A DNA stretch of 64,000 nucleotides, from the NCBI GenBank assembly GCA_001804865.1, contig MHBK01000055.1, positions 25,749-89,748 of the forward strand, in the 5' to 3' direction. The position numbers were made by a program, and so were the translations under genes. Shown one piece after another: positions 53,879-63,991 of the stretch. This DNA comes from Lentisphaerae bacterium GWF2_57_35 (lineage in GTDB: Bacteria; Verrucomicrobiota; Kiritimatiellia; CAIQIC01; GWF2-57-35). Numbering within the stretch: position 1 is the first letter of the stretch; the number at the start of each line of letters is the position of its first letter. The notes beneath the pieces are model-generated. The model saw only the letters and a program-made list of their open reading frames with translations. It was not told the DNA's origin and did no database searches.

Positions 53879-54979
53879 ATGACGTTGAAACGGCTCATCT
53901 TCATTGCCCTTCTCGCGTCCGGTTGGGTTCTTCTCCTGCCGGGTGTGCGAGCCCAGTTTTCCCCGGAGGATTGGGAGTTCGATCCCCAGGCGGCTCTCGA
54001 CGCCGGCCGCGCCCTTCTTAACCAGGTTCCGCCCGGCTTCATGAAGGATATTTCCATCCCCGGTCGCGAAGAGCTGACCCAGTTCTGGCAGCAAATCGAA
54101 ACCACGTTGCAGTCCGGCTCCATGGAAGATCTGGCCTGGATGGAACCCGTGGTCGATAATGGGCTGAGCGTGATGCGGCAATTTCCGGTGACGCAGCCTT
54201 ATGCGGATTGGTTGCAGCAGCGCGCCGATTATTTTGACATGGCCGGATCGGTCATGGAAATTCTTCCCGGGCCCACGCCTCCGCGGCCGCCGGCTCGTCC
54301 GGCCTCCGGTCGCATCTCCGTGCCGCCTCCTCCTCCGCCGACCGCTTCCAAGCCCACGCCGGCGCCCGTTGCAACCGGTCGGCAGCGTTATGTGCAGAGC
54401 CGTCGCAGTTGGGATAAAAAGATCAAGGGTCGTCCGGCTCCTTCCCGATCCGCTGCGTTGGTTCCAGGCCTGAAGAAAATCTTTGCCGATGAGGGCGTGC
54501 CGGCTTCGTGGGTTTGGCAGGCGGAAATCGAATCGTCCTTCAACCCCGAGGCGCGCAGTCCGGTGGGCGCCGCGGGGCTGTACCAATTCATGCCCGCCAC
54601 CGCTCAACGTTTTGGTTTGCAATTGGAACCCCGGGACGAACGGCTGATCCCCGAAAAATCCGCCCGCGCCGCCGCCAAGTATCTGAAAGTTCTTCACAAA
54701 CGATTTGGTTCCTGGCCGCTGACCTTTGCCGCTTATAATGCCGGAGAGGGGCGCATCTCCCGGTTGTTGAAGAAAACGGCCGGCCCCAAAACTTTCGATG
54801 GCATTCAGAACGAGCTGCCTCTCGAAACCCAGATGTACGTGCCGAAAATCATGGCGGTCGTCGCCCTGCGCGAAGGCATCGATCCTTCAACTCTGCCTCC
54901 GCCCCTCTATGCGAGAAGCGTTTACCCTTGCATCGTCGTCACCGCCCGCCTTTCGACGTCCGGGCTTTCTCCCCTATGA
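53879..54979 (+). CDS. Exported lytic transglycosylase (SLT domain)
   Basis: This 366-residue protein has a signal peptide (1-26). A region of about 110 residues follows, then a proline-rich linker (about 135-165). The SLT domain is next, with the glutamate in WQAEIESSFNPEARSPVGAAG and LYQFMPATAQRFGL. TFAAYNAGEGRISRLL completes it. It cleaves the glycan strands of peptidoglycan. The start ATG 53879 is six bases after the yraN stop, so the two may share a transcript. Confidence 0.9.
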   Translation: MTLKRLIFIALLASGWVLLLPGVRAQFSPEDWEFDPQAALDAGRALLNQVPPGFMKDISIPGREELTQFWQQIETTLQSGSMEDLAWMEPVVDNGLSVMRQFPVTQPYADWLQQRADYFDMAGSVMEILPGPTPPRPPARPASGRISVPPPPPPTASKPTPAPVATGRQRYVQSRRSWDKKIKGRPAPSRSAALVPGLKKIFADEGVPASWVWQAEIESSFNPEARSPVGAAGLYQFMPATAQRFGLQLEPRDERLIPEKSARAAAKYLKVLHKRFGSWPLTFAAYNAGEGRISRLLKKTAGPKTFDGIQNELPLETQMYVPKIMAVVALREGIDPSTLPPPLYARSVYPCIVVTARLSTSGLSPL

Positions 54980-55053
54980 ATGTCGGAACCGTGCCTGTCG
55001 TTTCCGTCGGAAAATTTGACGGTATGCGAATCTTTTCGCATTTTCGCCCGATT

Positions 55054-55099
55054 TTCCAATGATTGGAAAATCCCGGTTTAATTTTTCCAATCATTGGAA
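55054..55099. repeat. Two palindromes of the 31-bp family
   Basis: TTCCAATGATTGGAA (55054) and TTCCAATCATTGGAA (55085) are exactly 31 bases apart. The spacer is CCGG-containing and T-rich, like that of the array at 10128-10234. The pair overlaps the 3' end of the SLOG pseudogene. Confidence 0.8.
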
Positions 55100-55323
55100 A
55101 AAGCCAGCTCCACGGCTTCGGCGGGGGTGGAGGTAACGAGGATTCCTTCGCAAACCAGGATGCCGCCGCGCCGCGCGATCCCGGCGCCGACTGCAAGCCC
55201 CAGTGCCCGTTGTGCTTCGTCGCATTCGTTAGGCCCCAGCACGCCGATGCGGGGGCGGAGGGGGGCGGGCGGGAGCGATGGATCATTGGGATCAGATTTA
55301 ATCTTTTCTTTTTGCTTTCTCAT
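55078..55323 (-). pseudogene. Gutted SLOG-family (TIGR00725-like) gene
   Basis: The reading frame (ATG 55323) keeps the N-terminal IGVLGPNECDEAQRALGLAV and the GIARRGGILVCEG of a TIGR00725/LOG-type Rossmann protein. It then jumps directly to ILVTSTPAEAVELAF, the family's C-terminal end. The central half (the GGVM-type nucleotide site) is missing. The junction lies between similar short sequences (GGCATCCTGGTT and GGAATCCTCGTT), suggesting deletion between repeats. The last codons (SNDWKN) come from the 31-bp palindrome. It lies downstream of asnS on the same strand. Confidence 0.65.
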
Positions 55324-55330
55324 GTTCTTC

Positions 55331-55353
55331 CCCAACACTCCATCGCTCCATTC
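55331..55353 (+). repeat. Dispersed ACTCCA-type short repeat
   Basis: CCCAACACTCCATCGCTCCA plus a few bases matches the block at 47738-47766. It lies immediately after the asnS stop. Confidence 0.5.
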
Positions 55354-55359
55354 TTCTTC

Positions 55360-56859
<1,500 letters not shown>

Positions 56860-57210
56860 AAGGATTTCTTTCGATGAAAAAGTTAATCGCATTCTACGAA
56901 TAATCTGCCGAAAATACAGGAATTTCCACGACACGAATAATTTGCAAATAGGGGGGGCGGAAATAAACAAGCCGATGAATATATTGCCCCCTCCCTTCCA
57001 GCGGCCTCCCTAATCCCCTGGCGCACTCGAAGCCCCCCGTGCAATATACCATCGGCCTAGATCCTAATGCGTACTTATTGTGTGTACTAAAGCACAAAGC
57101 CGGCAAAGCTGTCTGTCGGCAAAAGTTGCTTGTTGTTGTAGGATTTTCCTGACAGACCGGCCGCTTGCGGAAGGGGGGTATGGCTGACCAAGGGCGGGGG
57201 CGAAGAGTCT
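56860..57210. other. Intergenic region before asnS with an inverted repeat
   Basis: No gene is seen. It contains GTCTGTC (57111-57117) opposing GACAGAC (57151-57157), a stem with a 33-base loop that may be a terminator for the two-component genes. The run of AT-rich sequence next to asnS probably carries its promoter. Confidence 0.4.
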
Positions 57211-57846
57211 TTATTCCATCAAGCCGGACTCCAAGGCAAAACGGATCAAATCCGCTTTGTTGGAGAGGTTGAGCTTCTCCATCACCCGGGCGCGATAGGT
57301 CGTTATGCTTTTTTCGCCGATGTTGAGTTGCGTGGCGGCCTCTTTGATGGTGAGCCCGCTGCTTAGGAGGGTAAGCACTTCAAACTCTCTTTGCGAAAGC
57401 GAGTCCAAAGGCAGTTGGGGCGGCTGGTCTCGTTTGATGCGGCTGAGCAGTTTGGAGGCCATGTCGGAGGACACATAGGTCTTGTTGTTGGCGACATCGC
57501 GCACGGCCTGAAGCAATTCCTCGAAGGGGGCGCCCTTGACCACAAACCCGTCGGCTCCGCTGCCGAGTGCGTTGATCGCGTATCGCACGTGATCGTACAT
57601 GGTCAGGATGATGACTTTGCAGGAGGGGGTGTTGGCTTTGATTTGCTGCATCACGCGAATGCCGTTGGCATCGGGGAGCTTGATGTCCAGGATGACGACA
57701 TCGGAGGGCGAGCGCTTCAAATGGGCCAGTAATTCACGGGCGTTGCCGGCTTCGCCGGTCACTCGGATGTCGGTGCATAGGTCGAACTTGCTTCGCAAGC
57801 CTTCCCTAAGCATGGCATGATCGTCAGCCAGCATCAATCGAATCAT
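57211..57846 (-). CDS. NarL/FixJ-type response regulator
   Basis: This 211-residue regulator has a receiver domain (1-120) with the acidic pair LADDH (8-9), phospho-Asp 54 (VVILDIKLPD) and Lys in the VVKG loop. The C-terminal LuxR-type helix-turn-helix (about 150-208) is intact. ATG 57846 overlaps the end of the histidine kinase gene by 23 bases, so they are co-translated partners. Target genes are unknown. Confidence 0.92.
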   Translation of the reverse strand: MIRLMLADDHAMLREGLRSKFDLCTDIRVTGEAGNARELLAHLKRSPSDVVILDIKLPDANGIRVMQQIKANTPSCKVIILTMYDHVRYAINALGSGADGFVVKGAPFEELLQAVRDVANNKTYVSSDMASKLLSRIKRDQPPQLPLDSLSQREFEVLTLLSSGLTIKEAATQLNIGEKSITTYRARVMEKLNLSNKADLIRFALESGLME

Positions 57847-59881
57847 TTTTCTCTCCTGTGACCGTTTGTTTTTCAATGGGTATGGACGCCACAAGCGTCG
57901 TGCCTTTGCCGGCTTTCGACTGAATGTCCATCCGTCCGCCGCAACGGATCATTCGCTCCTGCAACCCCAGCAGGCCAATGCCATGATTTGATGTCGGATT
58001 CTTTCGCAACAGGCCCTGTCCATTGTCCTGAATGGTCAAGCTGACATCACTGGATTTGAATTGCAAGGCCACATCCACATGGGTGGCGCGGGCATGTTTG
58101 GCGACATTGGTCAAGGCCTCCTGAAGCACCCGGTAAAAACAGGTTTGCACGGATTTGCTCAACGTGTTGTTTTTAGCGCCCAGCCGCTGGAATTTCGTGA
58201 CAATCTTCGAGCCTTCCTCGAATTCTTCGGCCAGCGTTTCCAAGGCGGCTTCCAGGCCCAGATCGTCGAGAATGGGCGGGCGCAGGGAGATGGCCATGTT
58301 CCGAATCGATTGCAGGGCCTCGTTCAAATGCTGGAGGGCGTTGGCATGATTTTTTTGGGAATCCTTGTCCGCCAACTGAAGCGAGCCCAGTTCCAGGCGG
58401 GTCAACGTAAGGAGTTGCCCGAGATGATCGTGCAGCGTCGAACTGAGGCGTTTGCGCTCTTCTTCCTGGATGTCGAGCAGGCGCAAGGCCAGTTGGCGGC
58501 GCTCCTCCTCGATGCGTTTGCGTTCGCTGAGATCGCGAACGTGGAACAGCATCGCGGGTTTGCCGTCGTACTCGATCTCCGTGGATCGGATTTCCACGGG
58601 CAGGGGCTTGTTGCTGTGAATCAGGCTCGTGCCCGTGTAATAGGTGCGCTCGCCGGTGAACCACAGGGAATATTCGTCCGCCACTTTTTGCCGTACGTCT
58701 TTCGGTACCAAATCCAGCACGTTGCGTCCGATGAGCTGGCTTCTCGTCATCTGGTGCATCCGGCAGGCGGCGGGATTGAGATCGAGGACGATGCCGGCCT
58801 CGTTTTCGACAAAGATGGCGTCGGGCGATTTCTCGAAGAGCATGCGGAAGCGTTGCTCGCTTTGCTGGAGCGCCTGCTGGGCGCGGTGGCCCACCAGGGC
58901 GCCGCCAACGCCGGCCGCCATCATGGCGAGCAGCGTCGATTCGCTCCCCGACCAGACCCGCTGGGATTCGCTATCCTCGAAACCGACAATGCCCCAGAAC
59001 CTGTTGTCGACCAGGATAGGCACGAGCAGGAACGATTTGACGCCCCTTTTGAGCATGCATTTGCGCATGGCGGGCGGTCCATCGGCGCCGGCGCCGGCGA
59101 CGGTTTTCCCTGCCCAAAGAAGTGGATACCAATCGTCGTCGCCGAATTCCTGACACGGAATGTTTCGAAGTTCGCATTTCTCCGATTTTTCCGCCGGGGG
59201 ATTCCGCATCCATTCAAAGCGCTGGCTCAACATGGCGATGCCGGTGGCCTCGTCGGTATGATGCTCCATCACGTATACGCGGTGGGTTCCGGTCGCTTCC
59301 CCCAAAAGGGCCAATGCGTTATTGATGGCCTTGCAGTGGGAGGAGGTCGTCAGCAGTCGCGTCGAAGCGCGGGCGACGCCCTGCAAGAGGCGGTTATGCA
59401 AATGCAATTCCTTTTCCGCCTGATGCAGCCGAAGCGTGTTGCGGATGGCGCGGGAAAGGCTGTTGGTGGAAATCCGATCTTTGGGAATATAATCGTAGGC
59501 GCCGGTTTTCAGCAGCTCGACGGCCAAAAGTTCGCTGCCGAATCCTGTGGTGACGATGGTGGGCACATACAATCCTTCATGCCGGATTTGCTTGAGAAAA
59601 TCCAGGCTGGTGCCGTCCGGCAGCAGATGGTCAATGATGAGAATGTCGAAGGATTCTTTTCGGAGCCGGTCCAGCGCTTGCGCGAGATTCGTCACTTCCT
59701 CAATCTGAGCGTTTAAGCGGCAAGCGTGAAGTACCTTGGTCAGGTACAGGCGGTCGGTGTCGTCGTCGTCCACCGTCATGACCCGGATGAGCGCCGGAGT
59801 CTCTTGGCCGGCTGACTTGCCTCGACGTTTCTTTTGGTTGCGATTTGCTGCGGTCAATGTTCTGACAGTATTACGCGGCAT
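57824..59881 (-). CDS. Sensor histidine kinase with N-terminal receiver, GAF and PAS
   Basis: This 685-residue cytoplasmic protein has an N-terminal receiver (31-150, Asp 84), a GAF-like sensor (about 170-330) and a PAS domain (about 345-465, containing the DLVPKDVR segment). HisKA_3 follows with the phosphohistidine in LHDHLGQLL (about 482), and then an HATPase domain (560-670, DNGQGL). ATG 59881 is preceded by AAAGGGGAATGAG. The longer frame to 59932 lacks such a site. Because its own receiver comes first, it may take input phosphate from another kinase as well as pass phosphate to the regulator it overlaps. Confidence 0.9.
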   Translation of the reverse strand: MPRNTVRTLTAANRNQKKRRGKSAGQETPALIRVMTVDDDDTDRLYLTKVLHACRLNAQIEEVTNLAQALDRLRKESFDILIIDHLLPDGTSLDFLKQIRHEGLYVPTIVTTGFGSELLAVELLKTGAYDYIPKDRISTNSLSRAIRNTLRLHQAEKELHLHNRLLQGVARASTRLLTTSSHCKAINNALALLGEATGTHRVYVMEHHTDEATGIAMLSQRFEWMRNPPAEKSEKCELRNIPCQEFGDDDWYPLLWAGKTVAGAGADGPPAMRKCMLKRGVKSFLLVPILVDNRFWGIVGFEDSESQRVWSGSESTLLAMMAAGVGGALVGHRAQQALQQSEQRFRMLFEKSPDAIFVENEAGIVLDLNPAACRMHQMTRSQLIGRNVLDLVPKDVRQKVADEYSLWFTGERTYYTGTSLIHSNKPLPVEIRSTEIEYDGKPAMLFHVRDLSERKRIEEERRQLALRLLDIQEEERKRLSSTLHDHLGQLLTLTRLELGSLQLADKDSQKNHANALQHLNEALQSIRNMAISLRPPILDDLGLEAALETLAEEFEEGSKIVTKFQRLGAKNNTLSKSVQTCFYRVLQEALTNVAKHARATHVDVALQFKSSDVSLTIQDNGQGLLRKNPTSNHGIGLLGLQERMIRCGGRMDIQSKAGKGTTLVASIPIEKQTVTGEKNDSIDAG

Positions 59882-60121
59882 CTCATTCCCCTTTCTTGGC
59901 CCAGTGTTGTTTCGAAGATCCCGCGGGAACATTTAAAAATTACGATATAGCGTTGGGAAAAGCTAGAAAAGAGAAGCGGGGCAAGCCGATTTTTTCCTGT
60001 GAGTTCCGGAAAGCATCCGGAACAGTCTGGTCATTTTTGGGGTCATGGGATAAACTGGGCGCTGTTATGAATGGCATTGAAAAAATGCTTTGCATCCACA
60101 ACAAAGGAAGGGGAACAACTC

Positions 60122-61615
60122 ATGCCGCCCACGATCATGCCGGGTCATGAAACCCAAGCGGATATTCATTGCTCCCATTGCGGCCGTTTTGTCGGCGCCT
60201 TGACGCGGTGTCCTCATTGCGGCGCCCGGATGAGCAAAAGAATGAGCCTCCGGGCGATACGTGTCTTTGCCATGGCGCTGGCTACGATAGGTCTGGGCTT
60301 GCTGTATTTGATGTCCACTCACCGGCAGATTCCCTCTATTAAAATCGACGAAATCAAGCCCACGATGAACTTTGCCTATGTGCGCGTGGCGGGGACGATC
60401 CAAGGCGAAACCCGCCTGTTCAAGCAAGGCGGCAAAGTCCGCAGCCTGACCTTTTATGTGGATGACGGCTCCGGCGAAATTCCTGTGACGGCCTACCGCG
60501 CCCAAGCCGAAGAATTGGCGGCTGAGGGCCGTATTCCCCGGGCGGGGGATCGTGTGGAGGCGGCCGGCAGCCTTTCCGTGTCGGCCGACGACAACATCCT
60601 GATGCGCTTGCAGGCGCCGGATCAACTAACGATTATCCGGACGGATCTGCCGATAACGCGGCTGGCGGAAATTGACGAGTCGCTGCTGGGCGAAAGCCTG
60701 GCGGTGGAAGGCCGGATTTTAAAAATACAACCTCCCCTCCCGGACAGCAAATTGCCTTGGACGCTCGACCTGGAGGACGAATCCGGCAGCCGGACGCTGA
60801 CCTTTTGGGACGATGCCTATGCCGAAATCGCCGACAAAGTATTGTTGGCGCCGGGCGCCATCGTCCGTGCCCGGGTCAGTGTGTCGAGTTATCGCGGCAA
60901 ACTGCAGTTGAAACTGGGGCCGGGGGCCGCCCTGGAATTTCCCCAGGCGCCGGCTGCGCAATTTCTGGCCGCCGGGCTGGGGGTTCCGGCCGGGCGTCCC
61001 CGGAAAGTGGAGGTGAAGGATCTGCGGCCCGAAATGGCCGGCCAGCAGGTTCGTCTGTCGGGCCGGGTGCTTTCGATCAAGGCGCCGGCGGCGGATTCCA
61101 AGGAGCCCTACGAGGTCGTGCTCCAGGAGGGCGATGCTTCCGTGCAGGTGGTTTACTGGGACAAGGTGGCGGCCAGGCTGACGCAAAGCAAGCCGATGAT
61201 CGGTGTTCTAATGCAGGTCGAGGGCATGGTGAGCGTTTTCAAGGATGTTCTTCAAATCAAGGTCAATCGCGCCGATAAGATCGTCTTGTTGGACGTGATG
61301 CCGGTCTCCGAACCCGTAGTGCGCCAGTCGCAAGTCATGGAAATCGGCTCGATTGGGCGCGATCGGATCGGCAGCGTCTGCACCGTGCGCGGCAAGTTGG
61401 GCGAGCCTCAATCCATTCGTAGCGGCGTGCAGTATTCGTTGACGGACGATACGGGAAGCATCGTGGTCCTGTTGTGGGACAAGAAGGTCCAGGGCTCGAA
61501 CCGAAATGCATTGAAGGCGGGCATGACCATTGTGGCGACGGGGGAGTTGGTCGACTATAAAGGCGTGTTGGAACTGACGCTGCCAAGCGATCAAGCCTTG
61601 CAGCTCGAGGAATAA
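60122..61615 (+). CDS. Zinc ribbon - membrane helix - four OB-fold protein
   Basis: This 497-residue protein starts with ribbon cysteines C17, C20, C30 and C33. A basic stretch and one helix (46-65) follow, then four tandem domains of about 85-95 residues (83-170, 183-280, 305-395, 415-497). Each has an OB-fold-like pattern (RVAGTI..., LAVEGRIL..., VRLSGRVL..., CTVRGKLG..., then a VTAYRAQ- or WDDA-like turn and a GD-type loop). Positive residues before the helix put the OB domains outside the cytoplasm. OB folds bind nucleic acid or oligosaccharide, and which applies is unknown. The start is chosen by GGAAGGGGA. It heads a three-gene operon. Confidence 0.72.
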   Translation: MPPTIMPGHETQADIHCSHCGRFVGALTRCPHCGARMSKRMSLRAIRVFAMALATIGLGLLYLMSTHRQIPSIKIDEIKPTMNFAYVRVAGTIQGETRLFKQGGKVRSLTFYVDDGSGEIPVTAYRAQAEELAAEGRIPRAGDRVEAAGSLSVSADDNILMRLQAPDQLTIIRTDLPITRLAEIDESLLGESLAVEGRILKIQPPLPDSKLPWTLDLEDESGSRTLTFWDDAYAEIADKVLLAPGAIVRARVSVSSYRGKLQLKLGPGAALEFPQAPAAQFLAAGLGVPAGRPRKVEVKDLRPEMAGQQVRLSGRVLSIKAPAADSKEPYEVVLQEGDASVQVVYWDKVAARLTQSKPMIGVLMQVEGMVSVFKDVLQIKVNRADKIVLLDVMPVSEPVVRQSQVMEIGSIGRDRIGSVCTVRGKLGEPQSIRSGVQYSLTDDTGSIVVLLWDKKVQGSNRNALKAGMTIVATGELVDYKGVLELTLPSDQALQLEE

Positions 61616-61638
61616 ATCTTTAGGGGAGGGAGGGGCTC

Positions 61639-62973
61639 ATGATGACGGCCTTGTTGGTGTTGGTTTCCACGGTAGTGGGCACGGTGCTTTCGAGCGTGCT
61701 GGCCTGTTTGCCTGGTCTGCATGTGTATAATGTGATGGGCGCGATGGCGATGGTTTTCTTTGCGCTGGCCGAGCGGGGCATCAGTCTTCCGCCGGAAATG
61801 GTTTTGCCGTTCATGGCCGGCATGATCGTCGGCTGGTCGATGCTCAACACCATTCCCTCGGTCCTGCTTGGGGCGCCCGACGAGAGTGCGATGTTCACGG
61901 TTTTGCCGGGACAGAAATACCTGATGCTGGGGCGGGGGTACGAAGGGGCCATGATCACGGCGGTGGGCGGACTGGCTGGCGTGTACTTCCTGGTGCTGGT
62001 CGTCGGCCCGCTGGCGCCCAGGTTTTTGCCGGTGGCCCAGAGCGTGTTGCGCGATCATATGCACTGGATTCTGTGGGTGATCATCACTTACATCCTGATG
62101 TCCGAATGGCCCAAAGGGGGCAACCGCGGGCCGGCGGGTTGGGCGAAATTCTTCGACGCCTGGAAAACGTTGGGTGCCGGCTTGCTGACGTTCTTCTTAG
62201 CCGGCTTGATGGGGTTCATTTTGCTGTATCGCTCGCCGATTTCCACCGGGGTGGCCTTTCAGAATATCATGCCGGCGTTTGTCGGCCTTTTCGCCGTGCC
62301 GTGGTGCTTGCTGAACATGATCAGCGGGACGGAGGTCCCCAAGCAGACCGTGTCCGATTCGCTCGACATCGACGGCGACATCATATTGCGCAGCGTGGGC
62401 GCCGGCGGCTTGGGCGGGGGCATTGCGGCCTATTTCCCGGTGGTGACGGGCGGTATCGGCGGCTTGCTGGCCGGCCATGCCACGGCGCAGCGCGACGAAC
62501 GGATCTTTGTCATGTCGCAGGGGGTGTCGAAGCTGGTCTACTATGTGGGGGCTTTCATGCTGCTGTTCGTGCCGGGGCTGGGCATCACGCGGGGCGGGGG
62601 AGCCTGGATGATCAAGGGCCTGTACACGCCGCGGACGTATGGCGATTACTACATGATCCTCGCGTCGATCGCCATCGCGGGGGCGGTATCGTTCCTGATG
62701 ATGTCGCCGCTGTCCAAGCTCACTATCCGGCTGATTGAACGATACAACTACCGGCATGTCTCGACCGCAGCGTTGATCGTCATCCTGGCCATGGTCTACG
62801 TGGTGACCGGCTGGATTGGGTTGTTCATCATGGCGGTCGGTTCGGGCATCGGGTTGATCCCGGTCCTGTTCGGTTCGCGGCGGCTCAATTGCCTGGGCAT
62901 TCTGCTGCTGCCGATCGCGTGCAATATGTCGGGCTTTGGACACCGCATCGCCGAATGGCTTCATTTGATCTGA
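61639..62973 (+). CDS. TctA-like (DUF112/COG1784-type) multi-pass permease
   Basis: This 444-residue polytopic protein has about 11-12 helices. It shows TctA family resemblance: GLHVYNVMGAMAMVF, LNTIPSVLLGAPDE, SPISTGVAFQNIMPAF and the GGLGGGIAAYFPVVTGGIGGLLAG loop. Classical TctA proteins work with TctB and TctC, but neither is here. It resembles the stand-alone permease group. The substrate is unknown. It sits 24 bases after the OB-fold gene, with AGGGAGGGG before its ATG. Confidence 0.78.
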   Translation: MMTALLVLVSTVVGTVLSSVLACLPGLHVYNVMGAMAMVFFALAERGISLPPEMVLPFMAGMIVGWSMLNTIPSVLLGAPDESAMFTVLPGQKYLMLGRGYEGAMITAVGGLAGVYFLVLVVGPLAPRFLPVAQSVLRDHMHWILWVIITYILMSEWPKGGNRGPAGWAKFFDAWKTLGAGLLTFFLAGLMGFILLYRSPISTGVAFQNIMPAFVGLFAVPWCLLNMISGTEVPKQTVSDSLDIDGDIILRSVGAGGLGGGIAAYFPVVTGGIGGLLAGHATAQRDERIFVMSQGVSKLVYYVGAFMLLFVPGLGITRGGGAWMIKGLYTPRTYGDYYMILASIAIAGAVSFLMMSPLSKLTIRLIERYNYRHVSTAALIVILAMVYVVTGWIGLFIMAVGSGIGLIPVLFGSRRLNCLGILLLPIACNMSGFGHRIAEWLHLI

Positions 62974-62986
62974 GAGGAGAACGGTC

Positions 62987-63991
62987 ATGAAAGGATTTTC
63001 GCATTTCATCTCGGGCGTGGCGGCGGCTTCGTTTTGTCCCTGGGCGGTTCAGGCGGCCACGGAGGGCAATCCTCTGTATTTTATCCTGGGCGGGGCGTTC
63101 GGAATTTTGCCCGACACGCTGGATTTCAAGTTCTATCGGTTCTTCTATCGTCACGACCTGTACATTCAACCGGACTCGCTTCAGCCGGACCCGCAGGCTA
63201 TTGCCGATGCGCTGGCCGGCGCCGTGGCCCAGGCGCAGGAAACCGGCAAGACGGTGCGCGTCAAACTCAACACCATCCGGCTGGGCGCCGACTACTGGCA
63301 ACAATACGTGATTAAGTTCGACTCCGACCGGCAGGAAGTTCGGGTGAAGTTTGGTCCGGTGGTCAATACGGGACAGGCGCCTGTTCCCAACAGCCAGCCC
63401 GAAGAGCCGGCGATCGGCCGGTCCAAATTGGCGTGTCCGGTCGTGCAGACGTATGAAGCGACTACGCGCGTGGACATTTTCGACGGACCGACGTTTGGCT
63501 TGGAGCCCGACCAGAAGGGTCAGGTGCTGTTGCATTTCCTGCCCTGGCATCGCAACTGGAGCCATAGTTTTGTTGTGGGGGCGTTCTTTGCGCTCGTCGG
63601 CTGGTTGATTTGGAGTTGGCAGGCGGCGGTGGTTATTTGCGCGGCCTATGCGGTGCATGTGTTGGAGGATCAGCTCGGCCACATGGGATCGAACCTGTTC
63701 TTTCCCATCACCCGCAAGGGCCGTTCGCCGGGTTTGCACTGGATGCACTCCGGCGACGGCATTCCGAATTTCGGAACGGTGTGGACGTCCTGCCTGCTGA
63801 TTTTTTGGAACATCTACCGGAACATGCCGAATCCCCTATATCATTTTACTTTCCTAAAACTGATTCTCTACGGAGCCTTCATTCCTCTGACCGCTTTCGG
63901 CCTGGCGCATTACCTCCTCACGCGACGGCAGCGCGCCGAAAAACAGGAAATCGACAACGCCGACGAATGGGGCGATTCGATGGCGAATTGA
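62987..63991 (+). CDS. YdjM-like membrane-bound metal-dependent hydrolase
   Basis: This 334-residue protein starts KGFSHFISGVAAASF and GGAFGILPDTLDFK (metal Asp). It continues with HRNWSHSFVVG and HVLEDQLGHMGSN (metal His/Asp). These are the signatures of the YdjM/LexA-regulated inner-membrane hydrolase family. A soluble insert of about 115 residues (45-175) lies between the halves, and four to five helices are present. The reaction is unknown. It is 14 bases from the preceding gene, with GAGGAGA before the start. The gene ends just inside the window. Confidence 0.78.
   Translation: MKGFSHFISGVAAASFCPWAVQAATEGNPLYFILGGAFGILPDTLDFKFYRFFYRHDLYIQPDSLQPDPQAIADALAGAVAQAQETGKTVRVKLNTIRLGADYWQQYVIKFDSDRQEVRVKFGPVVNTGQAPVPNSQPEEPAIGRSKLACPVVQTYEATTRVDIFDGPTFGLEPDQKGQVLLHFLPWHRNWSHSFVVGAFFALVGWLIWSWQAAVVICAAYAVHVLEDQLGHMGSNLFFPITRKGRSPGLHWMHSGDGIPNFGTVWTSCLLIFWNIYRNMPNPLYHFTFLKLILYGAFIPLTAFGLAHYLLTRRQRAEKQEIDNADEWGDSMAN

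Larger units (their letters stand above)
54980..55359. other. Non-coding region with palindromic repeats and a pseudogene remnant
   Basis: This is the gap between the convergent transglycosylase and asnS genes. It has an inverted sequence ATGCGAA/TTCGCAT (55024-55041), two 31-bp-spaced palindromes (55054-55099), the SLOG pseudogene (55078-55323) and an ACTCCA-type repeat (55332-55351). No other gene is visible. Confidence 0.6.
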
